Position numbers and translations under genes: made by a program | NCBI GenBank assembly: GCA_029204225.1 | Contig: CM055100.1 | Coordinates: forward strand, 14,094,538 to 14,158,537 | Direction of reading: 5' to 3' | DNA from: Diphasiastrum complanatum | Taxonomy: Eukaryota > Streptophyta > Lycopodiopsida > Lycopodiales > Lycopodiaceae | DNA length: 64,000 bases | In this document: positions 1 to 11,705 of the stretch, piece after piece | Layout: the number at the start of each line of letters is the position of its first letter | Numbering within the stretch: position 1 is the first letter of the stretch | The notes under the pieces: model-generated | Told to the model about the DNA's origin: nothing | What the model saw: only the letters and a program-made list of their open reading frames with translations | Databases searched by the model: none

Positions 1-489
1 ATATGTACAACAAGCATAATATACAATATTTTTGACCTTCAAAAAGGTAATCTCAAACATACAAGGCCTATAAAAGTTAGAAATAAAGAACGCCCTTTAT
101 TTTAAAAGGTTTAAAAGATCCGTTTTGCACCAACCCTTGGTTGATAGCTTTTCCATTTTTCTTCTCTCGTGTCTTTTTAGCTTTGTCCATGATAAACTAC
201 TATGATCTAAAAGATTCGCATGAGTTTGAGCACTAAAATGTGTTTATTTTTTTCTTCTTTTAAGCTTTGCCACTATTGGCACCCATTGTCACTAGTGTGA
301 TAATGATGTATATTTTTTAAGAGAGTTTGAGTTGAAATTTAGGTTTTTTAATTTCTTTCAAAACGGTATGGACTTCAAAGATGCCTATGATTTCTAGATT
401 ACAATTATTTTCTTTTCTACTTTCCAACTATTTGAATGTTTCTTTGAGTTTGACCATAAACATGTGAGGCAAAGCTTTTGTCATGATCT
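1..489. other. AT-rich sequence, no gene seen
   Basis: AT-rich DNA with short open stretches only. I see no family signature, splice-bounded exon or clear repeat. Confidence 0.5.
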
Positions 490-740
490 TTCATGTGTGG
501 AAGTCTTCACAAAAATTTTATTGTCTTTATGTGCGAAGCTTGTTGTGAATCGCCAAAGACAAAATGTTACATCACCATCCATTATTATATCTTTCTATTG
601 TCATCGTATTTTTGTTGCATTGCAACGTTTGCAAGTACTTTCAATTCTTCAATGAGCTCAATTTGTAGGAGCGATGCTTCAAAGATTCATTTACTACCTA
701 CTAGTGACACTATTGCAGCTGGTGATTGACATCAGGAGTA
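490..740 (+). pseudogene. Degenerate remnant of an RLE-type non-LTR retrotransposon, 3' coding end
   Basis: By eye this stretch aligns at the nucleotide level with the reverse complement of about 29,150-29,360, the C-terminal end of the RLE-type element described there. Shared features are a conserved LHKxF segment, a run like CATCACC..TTATTAT.TC.TATTGTC, and CATTGCAACGTTTGCAAGTACTTTCAATTC against the matching segment around TTGCAATACTTCG. Reading frames are broken by frameshifts and stops, so nothing functional remains. The match is visual and interrupted; the rest of the element is not recognisable upstream. It would be an older copy of the same family in the opposite orientation. Confidence 0.4.
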
Positions 741-3183
741 GGTTATGAATAATCAGGTTACTATCTTATGTTCTGTTAAGTCTCAAAATTGTGTCTAAGA
801 TATCATAATTAGGGTATGTAAAGGTGAGAAAATTTATATAAGATGGAATATTCCTTTAGATTATTATATTCTTTTTTTTGTTGATACATTGTGTTTGACC
901 AATAGTAGTAGCTGAAAAACAGCTTACAATGTTGATTTTTTAATAGTATATAGCACAAAATTGGACAATATCACCACTTTTTCATGTTAAAATTTGACGT
1001 CAAACTCTTACTATAGTTGAAAATGACGAGCATTGTTAAGATCTTGCAAATGGTTATGGTGATACATGAATTTAATCCAAGAGCTTGTGATATATACATT
1101 TACATTTACTTGTCCAATAATGTACATGTGATTGATTTGATTAAAGTGATACTTGATGCTCAATGTCAACATTCGTTGCACCAAGTCCTATGATTTGATA
1201 GTAATGTCTAGTAATAAGTTATTGTTTTGGTAACTCCATTGATTTAAAGTTCACTTTTGTTTTTATATTGATCAAATAATGAACTAATAATATAAACACC
1301 TTGATGCTACGATAATTTTTCAAAAGATTACTTGACAAGGAGATTTATGAGGTGGACAAACAAAATAAGTATAATGATATGGTGGAGTTTGTATGTATGC
1401 TTGAGAGAGCACGAGAGGTACAACAAGAGAGATTTTGAATTATCAACTTCGACCAAACTAGCCAACTATTATGTACATTTTTATTGATGCAATTTTGAAA
1501 AGTCAAAATACACTATTTTATCATGTTTGATCTTTGTATGGATGTTTGATTTGAAAATAATTTATGAGAGTTTTGCATGATTTTATGTGTCAAAAGACGA
1601 GGCTAAAAGAAAACGCATATAGAGATGGATGGTGCAAAAATCTCGCTCTTATATTTTGTTTTGACTAAATACATCTAGTCCACAATTATGGATTATGAAA
1701 AAAGAAATTATCTAGTGTGAAAAATCTCAATGTAAGTTTACAAAAATCAACATCCTCTTTAAGAAAAGTGATTTCTATATTTTTATCTATGATTATGGGG
1801 TAATAGATAAATGCTTAGAGCTCTAGAGTGAGAGAAATAAGAGGGGCTAGAAATTGACACCAACACAATAGGTACAAGGTCAAGCTACAAGTTCACAAAA
1901 TGGTAAGTCATTGTCTAACCGATGCACTATAGTGTAATTGCACAATACACTACAAAAAACAAAAGAAGAGAAATAAATATCATACGTGGAATGCAAATTT
2001 ATTGGGCACTTGCATCCACTTACACAAGGAATGGGAACCTTCGATTTTTCAGCTAACCTTAACATGTGACAACGACATTAAGTTTTTTCTTTAAGGGTCA
2101 TTGTTTGTAAGCACAAAGTACATCTCAATATGCCAAAAGAAATGCTTCATGTGCCACTCATTCTACGCTTAGTCATATCTATTAGAGAGAGAGTTGTCAA
2201 TTTGGCAAGATATACTAACAGCCTTAAGGCAACTCTTCAGCTTTGACCCCTTAGTACTATTTTTTTCTCTTTTTATGTTCTCATTTGTGTTGAGAATTAA
2301 AGTCAAAATCCCAACTCAATTTAGAGGAAAGGAAGTCCTAACCAACTCACCGCTTATTGCACAATGCCTAAGTACTATCAGGCATCCGTTTCATACAATT
2401 GAACTCATTTTACATTTCCCAGCACAAGAAAAGGAACGTTTGTCAATTGTGCTTAGTCAAGCACAAGTGTGTCCAGGTTCTTTATGCATGGTATCTAGTG
2501 GAATGTTGCACATTTACATTGTTGCTCACAAGCTAGAAGAGCCTTCTAATATATCTCTTGTTACACAACAAACATTATATGGCTGTTACAAAAGATAAGA
2601 ACGGTCTCAATAAGAAAATTGCAAGAGGCCTATGGCAGTGGTGGTCCATCACTGCTTTCGTTCGTGAACTAGCAAAATAATATATTTACTTGGATAGTGT
2701 TGCTGATGAAGTTATAAACAAGAAGATAAAGGGTATTTAGGTTATTGCAAGTAAAAGCTATACGGTGTATGGTGTCCTACCTGGAATAGTGTTCCTTTTA
2801 GTTGTCAAGATTTGAAAGCAAATGACGACAACTTGTGTCTGAAATTGATATCATGCCAACCAGTGTGATAAGTCTAGTCCCCAAAAAAGCTGAGCCAAAA
2901 TATAGAAGAGTCCAATCTTAAATGATGGAGTTTTTTTTGCTCAAGTATTGTGAACTTCCTTATATAATTAGGTCCAAAAGGAACTGTCCAATTTTGAGCC
3001 ATAAAGGTTTACCACATGCTCTTTACAGATTTTGTTCCCCCACTTGAGCACAATCTTCCAACTGTGAAATTCAGATAATTCTTTTTGATGTATTAAGAAG
3101 CAAGGAGTGGATGGATCTAAGAGCAGGATTGTTGTAAATTCAAAAACGTGATTTAAATATGGCCGTTCATGCTGAAAATGCTC
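741..3183. other. AT-rich intergenic DNA, no supported gene
   Basis: No recognised gene. An open stretch at about 2,194-2,598 (+) has a hydrophobic segment near its start, but its first codon is TTG, it matches no family I know, and its continuation has stops. I treat it as chance or an old relic. Confidence 0.5.
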
Positions 3184-6100
3184 TTACCAATAGTCCCCAC
3201 AAGAACAAACACCATTCTTGAAATGATGGAACCTATTAGCATCTCTTACAACCATTGTTCGACCAACTAGTTTCGTAATGAACTTCGTAGCTGTGTGACA
3301 GTGACTACAAACTCGTAAATTTTTGAAGATATGCAAAGGAGTGTCAGGCGGTGTACTAATGAGCCCAAATGCAATAGCCAACATCTCACTATGACCACGA
3401 AGTAAAACTTCTGTTTTACTTTCATGCAACAAAAGTTGTGCTTCTGGGGGATAGCCCTCCTTCTTCATGTGCTCAGATAATTCCTTCAATTGAGCCCGAA
3501 TTTCCATCATACGTGGATGCTCTTTATCATCTACAACAAATGTATGCATCTGACTGTCCAGCTGTATCCAGGTACAACCTGGTTGTTTATAGACACGTCT
3601 TTCCTTTCTGATATTCTGAATATTTGCCTTTGTATCCGACTCACCAGCAGTAGCATATGTGTTAGATAGCAGCACATAACCAGGGGCACTCTCAGGATCT
3701 AATTCAAAGATGCATTTTGCAACACGTTCTCCTAGTTGCACATTGCCATGAAGTTTGCAAGCAGCAAGCAAAGCCATCCATAGAGAAACTTGAGGCTGAC
3801 TCGACATCTTGATGATGTCTTCTGCTTCACTCAATAGTGCTGAACGACCAAGAAGGTCAACCATGCAGCTGTAGTGCTCCATTTCTGGGCAAAGACCATA
3901 AATTGGGTTCATTGATTCAAAGTAATAAAGACCTTCATTCAGTATGCCTGCATGGCTACACGCAGATAGGAGACATACAAGAGTTGCTCTGTCCATGATA
4001 ACACCTTCCTGGCACATAAGCTCAAATAGCCACACCGCTTTAGTTCCAAGCCCATGCATTGCGTACCCACCAAGCATTGCATTCCAAGAAAAGACATCAC
4101 GCTCCGTCATGTTATTGAACACTCGGCAAGCATCCTGTAAAGCCCCACACTTGGCGTACATATCAACTAGGCAACTACCAACAAAGGGGTTCGACTCAAA
4201 ATTTCTTTTTAAAACTTGTGCATGAACGTTCATGCCCTCTTGGATGACCGCTAAGTTGGCACAAGCATTCAGGACATGCACAAAGGTAACAATATCTGGC
4301 TTTAACTCTACCTGCTCCATCTGTTGATATAAAGTCAGAACTTTGTCCCATTCATAAAATTTCACATATGCCCCAAGCATTGCATTCCAAGCAAAAATGT
4401 CCCGTACTGGCATGTTATTGAAAACCTTCTGTGCATCTTCTATGCACTCACACTTTGCGTACATGCTAACTAGACAACTTCCCACAAAAACATCTGACTC
4501 TAAGCCATAGTGAATGACTTGTAAATGCACATGTCTGCCCTCTTTCAATGCTAGTAGGCTCGCACATGCATTCAAGGCACTCACAAATGTGAAGCTGTCT
4601 GGCTGCACCCCTTCTCGTTCCATTTGTTGGAACAAGGCCCATGCTTTTTCCAATTGTCCCATCTTCATATATCGATCAAGCATTGCACTCCAGGAAACCA
4701 CATTATGGTTCAGCTTGCTATTAAACACAGTCAAAGAATCCTCAATGCTTCCACACTCAGCATACATGTCAATCAGGCAACTTCCAACTGTAGCATCATC
4801 CCCATATCCTTTTTTGATAGCCTTTGCATGAGCAGACCTGCCCTCTTCAAGTGCACCGAGATTGCAACAAGCATTGAGAACACTAACAAGAGTGACAATA
4901 TCTGGCTCCATTCCTTCATGCTGCATTTGTTTAAACAATTCCATGGCCTTATTGTACTCCCTACATTTTACATACCCTCCAATTATGGCATTCCAAGAAT
5001 ACACATTCCGGGTGGGCATGCCTTTAAAAACTTTCCAGGCATCTTCAATGCTCCCACACTTGGCATACATGTCAACTAGGGAGCTCCCCACAAAGACATC
5101 CAATTGAAACCCACTTTGAACAATCTGTGTGTGTGCCCATCTACCCTCTTCTAGTGTCCCTCCACTGGCACATGCATTCAGGACGCCTACGAAAGTGACA
5201 GTGTCTGGTTTTACTCCTTCCCGTTGCATTTGTCTAAATAGTTGCAGTGCCTTCTCTGCCTGACCACATTTTGCATAACCAAGAATCAGAACGCTCCAGG
5301 AAAAGACGTCGTGCACCAGCATGCTGTTGAAGACTCTACATGCATCATCTATACTCCCACACTTTGCATACATGTCAACCAGGGAGCTTCCCACAACAAC
5401 ATCTGACTCATAGCCACCTTGAATGAATTTTGCATGAACGTGCCTTCCCTCTTCCAGTGCTATCATGCTTGTGCATGCCTTAAGTACACCCACAAAGGTG
5501 ACGTTATCTGGGTTCACGACTTCCTGCTGCATCTGTCGAAATAACTGCAATGCCTTCTGACCCTTGCCACATTTTGCAAAACCAGTGATTATTGCACTCC
5601 AAGAAAACACATCACGTGCTGCCATCTTGTTAAATACTTCAAAAGCATCATCTATGCTTCCACACTTAGCATACATGTCAACCAGGCAACTCCCCACAAT
5701 GACATCTGACTCATATCCCCACTGAACAATAAGTGCATGAACTTGTCTTCCCTTTTCAAGAGCACTTAGACAGGTACAAGCTTTCAGAACCCAAACAAAA
5801 GTGAACTTATCTGCTTTTGCACCTTGACTTTGCATTTGCTGGAAATTTTCCAGTGCTTTGGAATAATGCCCACTTTTCACATCCCTTGCTATTGCAGAGG
5901 TCCAAGAAAAGACACTTTGCTGTACTGCATCTGGTTTTAAGGCTGCCAATTTTACTTTTACCCAGTCTGGGGTTGACCTTCCATCAATCCAGAGGGCATC
6001 CTGTGTCTTTTGGTGTTTGAAATCAGGGTACCTTGAATTTGTCTGGTAAAAAAAAATTGATTTTCAGCTTCTCTGAAGGCTAGTCAACCCCGGGGAAGAT

Positions 6101-6515
6101 GTTTCAAGAAAGCCTTACATGATGCTGAAAGGGCTGCCAAAATCTTCACCTTACCAAATCGATGATCCAACCAGTGTGAAGGATCTGAGAAAAACTTTTC
6201 CCATAGCTGTTCATAAGCCACATCTCGACCTGACAGAAATATAACAAAATTGCGGTCTCTGTCTATTAACAATATGTACTTATAATTATAAAGTCTTTAA
6301 TTTTTCCAAGTGGGCAGCAAGATCAGCTAGCATATTACAAACAATTAGCAGACTATAAATTTGAACCCTTGCAAAAATCTAAATTAAGTACCGGACTGTG
6401 CTAAACCATGTCTGTCAGTGGCCACATTGACTTTTATCCCTGAGGAGTTTGAATTATTTGACATCTCAGCCTCCTTGGTAGTCATTTCTCCCAACAGACG
6501 ATGTTGAGCATATTT
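3184..6515 (-). CDS. DYW-class PPR RNA-editing factor with N-terminal OSB-like PDF motif (5' partial, three exons seen)
   Basis: Predicted organellar site-specific RNA-editing factor (C-to-U). The long exon (6042-3184) codes from its TTG at 5949 for 921 residues: about seven P-L-S PPR triplets of roughly 101 residues, six with a recurring MYAKCG-type core, then E, E+ and DYW domains. The DYW domain has the zinc-binding HSE (853-855) and CSHC (881-884), a second site around HH...CSC (908-917), and the terminal DYW. The exon has no upstream ATG before an in-frame stop at 6064-6066, but a TTTTTTTTACCAG acceptor at 6043. Two more exons fit by phase: 6515-6392 and 6229-6150 (introns 162 and 107 nt). 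Joined, they give LWEKFF..PSHW..HRFGK followed by YPDFKH...ALWID....WV, the OSB PDF motif. The initiator exon is not located. The terminator is TAG. Family and DYW residues are certain; the fusion is inferred from splice sites. Confidence 0.9.
6043..6515 (-). other. Two small upstream exons and introns of the PPR gene, coding the first half of a PDF motif
   Basis: Exon A runs 6515-6392, preceded by TTTATTACAG and ending CCG|GTACTT; it codes 41 residues, polar and Ser/Asn-rich. Exon B runs 6229-6150, preceded by TTTCTGTCAG and ending AAG|GTGAAG; it codes 26 residues with the W-E-x-F-F-x-D-P-S-x-W core. Exon A leaves one base that completes a Gly codon with the first two bases of exon B, and exon B ends on a codon boundary matching the next exon, so all junctions keep frame. 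OSB proteins carry this motif after an SSB-like OB fold; no OB fold is identified here. Confidence 0.65.
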
Positions 6516-7220
6516 CTGTAATAAACAAACTGAGCTGAATTTATTAGAGCGATCATAAACTTTACAGTTACCTATGGCTACGCTTGATCAATGAAGCTTA
6601 GTGCTAATGTTATCATGTTGGACTGAAAGAAGTCTTTGTTGTTGTTATTTTGAACTCTGTTGTATGCCATTTATAGAAGACAGCCGCTACCAATATGTAT
6701 CAAATACGACCTCTCAAAATGTATATTGTTGCCCACAAAAGGAACCAGCAAGATAATCACTAGAAATTGCAGCCTTTGACAAAAATCTGCACTAAAGATG
6801 GAAACAACAATAGATGAATTGTGCTGTGAGTAAAACCATCAAAATGTGTCTGTATAAATATATCAAGTAACAACCCCTAAAATACTGTCACCTAAGAACC
6901 ATAGAAAAAGCCCATGAGGTGTAATGGGACCATAATTAGTTGGGTTGTCTATCAAATTCGACAAGCAGGAAAAAAGAACAGTAAAACAGAACAAAATCTA
7001 AACAGTAATAAGTGTTTGGACAAGCCCTGTGATTAAGCCATATTCTCTCTCTCACATGGATGAAAACAGAAAAATGGACAGGAGCAAAACAATGTGAAAG
7101 TCAAGGGAACTGAATTTATTTTGACAATGCAAAATAATTTACAGTCCCAAATTTTCATCAAGGCACGTTTCTTGAACACAGAAAAACTAGAAGTTAGCCT
7201 ATAATCAAACCCAAACCATA
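6516..7220. other. Non-coding, probably intronic
   Basis: Stop-rich in all frames and free of recognised motifs. It is probably intron or 5' flank of the PPR gene to its left. A GT-like donor near 6570 would put a stop in frame and was not accepted as an exon end. Confidence 0.4.
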
Positions 7221-7722
7221 GAACCCACGGTTCTCAGAACCGTGGGGTGAACCGTACCACAGTTCATGAACCATGGTACGGTTCCTCAATTTGATTAATT
7301 AATTAATTAATTACCAAATTCCCCCCAAAACCCTCCCAAGGCATTTTTGGTCCTCATTTCAAAAATTTCACAAATGGTCCTCAGATTTCACAAATGATTT
7401 CACAGAATTCACAGATTTTTGGCATTAAACAGATTTCACACATTCAGATGACTTCACAGATTCAAACGAATTCACAGATGATTTCACAGATTTCACAGAT
7501 TTTTGGCATTATACAGTTTTCACAGATTCAAATGATTTGACAGATTTCACAGATGGTTTCACAGATTTCACAGATTTTTTTGGCCTTTTTATTGCATATT
7601 TTTGGGCTATTTACTAAAAGAAAATTAATTAATTAATTATACGGTTCACCACGGTTCCCCCTTAAATTTTCTGTGAACCGTATGGCTCTGAGAACCATGG
7701 TGAACCGTACACGGTTCTCAAA
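7221..7722. repeat. Fold-back (MITE-like) element with GGTTC-rich ends and an internal TTTCACAGAT array
   Basis: Both ends are built from short complementary words (ACGGTTC, GAACCGT, GGTTCTCAGA) arranged as imperfect inverted repeats: about 7221-7310 on the left and 7635-7722 on the right, each next to a TTAATTAATTAATTA run. The centre (about 7385-7590) is a degenerate array of TTTCACAGAT/GATTTCACAGA units, with two longer copies of about 100 bp that each include TTTTTGGCATTA. No ORF. It most resembles a non-autonomous DNA element lying in the 5' flank or an intron of the PPR gene. No target-site duplication was found with confidence. Confidence 0.55.
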
Positions 7723-9280
7723 TTCTAAGACCGAAAAAAATCCAAACTATCATAAGTACGATTAAACTAATCCACCAAAACTAAACGCAAAAAATCACAA
7801 ATCCCAAAACTATACACACCAAACAAAGCGAAAATAAATACAAGCTAAACAAATATAAAAACCATACGAATGGGGGACAGTTTCAGGTCAAGATCTGGGC
7901 AAAAAGATGATATGGTGGCAGAAGGGGTGGATGGATGGAGGTAGGTGGCAATGCAACGATGAGGATAGTGGAGAGAAGCTTCATGAGGAGCAGGATCAAG
8001 GAGGACAGTGCAAGTAGGAAAAATGGGGGATGGTAAATCATTAAAGCAAGAGGGAGGAGTTTGTGTAGGGATAAGAGAGAATAGGGAGTCGTGTAGGAGA
8101 GGGAAGACACATGCATAAGCATAATAATGAGAGATGCCGTGGCAACAGTATGTCAACAGGAGGTGAACATGGATGGACAAGTGAAAACTATAGATTGGCA
8201 AGTGTATGAAAAGTAGGTGTATGAATGAAAGGTGTACAGACAACAATAACACAAAAACAATAAGTTGAGGTGAAGAGATAATGTAATACATCTACCTATA
8301 GTAGCAAACACAAGGGATGCATGTAATATTAGAAGTGTACTACTCTCATGTGTATGCACTAGTGACTGGGCCATAAATACATCTGTCGGTCTTGTCTGGA
8401 GATACATGACACTGACATGGAGATATTGTCTCAACTAAAAGGGTGTTTCTGTCATGAGGAGAATTTGAACCAATAAATTGACCTAAAGAAGCATGTAGTA
8501 CACGTCCCTGATCAAGTTTTCCAGTATATCGCCTAGCTTGTCCAACTTGTCAATATTTGCTTGTGTATTGTCTTGAATAGTACACAAAATGGTGAGCTTA
8601 AAAGTTGAAATGCAATATCTCAACCAATAAAAATCCATCAAGCACTTGTAAATAGAAGATGCAGCAGCCTACTGTGGGAGAGACACTGGTGTAAGCAAAT
8701 GTATGCCAAAGTATGAAAGAGATAAAGTGATAACAAATCCGAAAAAAGTGAAATTTCAAACTCCTAACTTCCATGTATGTGATTATACAGCACCCTACGT
8801 AGAAACAAGAAAGATGTAATAATCTGCCAAAAGTACCCAAAAAAGTACGAAAAAGATTTAAGTCGTAAAAACTGAAGAACTGAGTAGCTCAACTTTTATT
8901 AGTCCACATGATGAGCTATCAGCACATAGACGCGGCCTACTGTAAAAAGCATCATGATGTTTGAATCCAACATGTCCACAAAAAGATAAAGTCTTTCTTT
9001 GTGAGAAACTTTCTCAAAACTGTCTCAAACACTTCAAGAGATTTTTGCAAAGTGCAAACACAACCAATCACTATATGCATTCTTAATTCCTGTCTAGTTA
9101 GAGGACCTATCCACCTATGTAGAGCATTACAGTCAAGCGATAGATTCGGTCACACCTTGTGAAATGAGGGAGGCTCTGAAGAACACCAATTTTCTTTTAG
9201 GTTCTCGTCATGCCCTACATGCCACAGAGGCACATATATCAAAGCCAAAAATCAAGAAAAGTAATAAATTATAAGACACT
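7723..9280. other. No supported gene
   Basis: Several open stretches on the minus strand lack family signatures. A short minus-strand stretch near 8,950-9,055 is open and ends close to a TTTTTACAG acceptor, which could be exon debris of the PPR gene, but phases do not fit. Confidence 0.4.
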
Positions 9281-9717
9281 TCAGAAGCACATGCAACAAC
9301 GAACGAAAACAAATGTTGAGAAAGTCCAGATTGCAATCTTCCAATAAATAGTCCCATTCCTTTGAGGGATACCACTAACTAAGTAAAGCATTTGAATCTC
9401 AAAGTGGTTACTCCTAATGAAATTGGAAATGCCAACAGATCTTGAAAATCTACCAGAAGGGACAGCTTTAGGCAATGTAATTCATTTGAAGTTGGGTTAA
9501 ATAAATTTCAAAACTTTGTACCTATGACTTCACTGAAGCTCAAGTTGGAACTTTTTTTCCTCAACGCTCTGTTATGCAGATGACATTCCAAATAACTCTT
9601 ACAACCACGAGTCCCAGTGGTCACTCTTGGCTTCTGCCAGCAAGGTCGTTGCCTAGTTTCCAAGACAGCACACCCAGTTGGTACAACCTCAGGCGATGCC
9701 ATTGGCCTTGTTGTCAT
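9281..9717 (-). CDS. Possible 5' exons of an unidentified gene (maybe the PPR gene)
   Basis: A true ATG at 9717-9715 opens a basic, Thr/Arg/Lys-rich stretch of about 65 codons that ends at ATAG|GTACAAAG, a plausible donor. Downstream on the same strand another open segment (about 9470-9400, with GRFSRSVGISNF) follows a CCTAAAG acceptor and ends near TTA|GTGAGT, in compatible phase. The basic, acid-poor start would suit an organellar transit peptide. I do not recognise a domain, and the link to the PPR gene 2.8 kb away is a guess from orientation and spacing. Confidence 0.2.
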
Positions 9718-10100
9718 GGTTTACTTGCTATATTTCATGTTCTGCAAAATTTATGATGCAAAAGCATATCAAACAAGGTGCATGGTGGAAAATGTAGATG
9801 AATATAAACAAGTACAATAATTTTGAAAGCTGTATCTTAATATTGAAAAGAAAAGTAGTATGCAAGATCTTTTAAATGGTGTACTCCCTTCCACTATCAA
9901 AGATATGTTCTCCAGATTGTACTCAATCTACATCACCCTTCCTTGGAGTTTACCTTGCCCAGACCCATGATCAAATTCACCAAAACTTGAAACAAAATGC
10001 TAGACTTGAAATTGAGTCATGTTGGTAGTCACAGCACAGATTCAAACGATCATTCTACTATGTAAATGAAGTGCAATCTGTAAATAAAGAAACACATCCG

Positions 10101-10341
10101 AGAGAGACACAGACAGTGCAGCAACGCTTGCTCCGGGAGGCTCTCTATCACCACTCATAAATTACATAATGATGCTCATATATATACACGGTGTTCTTGT
10201 AATAACAGTTAATTACAAGACTCATTATTCCTAATCTAAACTGATTAAGTCACTACACCAGCTTAGACCACTATGTGCACTATGTACATGGAATCCTATA
10301 AAGCATATACGTTTGGTTGCAACGGTCACAAATTTCCAACA
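10101..10341 (-). repeat. 3' LTR of the non-autonomous element
   Basis: 241 bp, nearly identical to 13,400-13,642. Preceded on the minus strand by the polypurine tract at 10,342-10,352. Confidence 0.75.
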
Positions 10342-11299
10342 ATCTCCCACTTGACCATTGCATCCAAAGGTTCAAATAATGCACTACCTCTGTTCAGACC
10401 TGATTTAGATCAAGTGAGCATAAGCCCTACTATACCTCTGAAATAGGGTCTCACTGTTTTTCTGTTCTCAAACTCAATAAGGTCCTAAAACTTGGACTTC
10501 AAGAATAAGCCCCCAATGTTACCTTTGCAATCCATGGTACTGCAACAATCCTATTTAATGACCTTAAACCTACTATTTATGAAGACATCATCTTCATGAA
10601 TGAACCCATACAATAAGGTTCCTGAAAATAATTGGATCTTCTACAACAACAAAAAAAACACAACATGGTGACACTCTTTGCCAGGGACCCGCAGGTTCAC
10701 AGCCACTATGGTATCCTTCAATCCCTTCTCTTCAGTCACCTGAGTTAGGATCCACAAGCATCCTCATCTTCTCAGCAAGAGCATTATGCAGACACTCTTT
10801 ATGAAAAGAAAACTGCCTGAGGACCTTCATGTCCATCATACACACCAAAAATGAAGAACTGAAATCTCTTCCCAACCCTGTGAACTGCAGTAGTCACATG
10901 CCCCTACTACATTACGACGTGTGGAAAGGGAATATGATACAGCAGCCACTGCATCTTCCATCTCTCTTCGCAATCCACAACCATTTTTAGCAGAAGAACC
11001 AGCAACCAAGTCTGAGTAATTCCTCTCCATGTCAAGCACAGCTAGTTCTTCCTTAATTTCCAGGAAGCCTGAATTTTCACTCTGTGATTGACTCTCATGG
11101 GCATCATGAGATCCTGATGTTTGTTTACGTTAAAAACAAAACTGGCGAAGTCTTCATTGATGTTCTTTGCACTCAAACTTTAGAAGAACATGTCCTGCTG
11201 TCATAACATGACCATCTCTTCAAGCCTCTCAAGTTGTGTAGATTCTCTACAGTCGCTGTCCTCTGCAAAAACCATATATAAACAACCAAATAAGAGGTG

Positions 11300-11705
11300 C
11301 CTCATAGCTTTTGCATGTGCAATCTCTTGCACCCCCAGTCAAGAAACTCCCTTCTCGACCCAATAGTAGCCACTGATACTGCCTTTGTCAAGCAACCCTC
11401 TGCTTTCCATTACAGCCTTCAATGGTCTGTCAAAAGAGCTTCCTCACAGCTTTGTCATGTGCAATCTCTTGCACACCCAGCCAAGAAATCCCTTTTTGAC
11501 AATAGTAGCCACTGATACTGCCTTTGTCAAGCAACCCTTTGCTTTTCATTACAGCCTTCAATGGTCTGTCAAAAGAGCTTCCTCACAGCTCTGTCATGTG
11601 CAATCTCTTGCACACCCAGTCAAGAAATCCCTTCTTGACCCAATAGTAGCCGCTGATACTGCCTTTGTCAAGCAACCCTTTGCTTTCCATTACAGCCTTC
11701 AATGA
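11300..11705. repeat. Tandem repeat, about 140-bp unit, nearly three copies
   Basis: The word AATCTCTTGCAC recurs at 11,321, 11,463 and 11,602, and the flanking text (GCCTTTGTCAAGCAACCC, CATTACAGCCTTCAATG) repeats with it. Units differ by a few substitutions and a 4-bp gap. Read on the minus strand each unit stays largely open, but stops occur once per unit. Confidence 0.8.

Noticed and set aside
2194-2598. 134-codon open stretch with a hydrophobic N-terminal segment
   Set aside because: No ATG at its start, no family match, and its continuation is broken.
3944-5107. Several plus-strand open frames over the PPR gene
   Set aside because: They are antisense shadows of the repeated PPR coding sequence and repeat with its period.
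5947-5949. TTG at 5,949 as the start of the PPR protein
   Set aside because: Plant nuclear genes start at ATG; the frame is open further upstream to a splice acceptor at 6,043.
7845-8434. Overlapping minus-strand hydrophobic frames
   Set aside because: Low-complexity His/Leu/Ser text in overlapping frames, no motif, no splice support.
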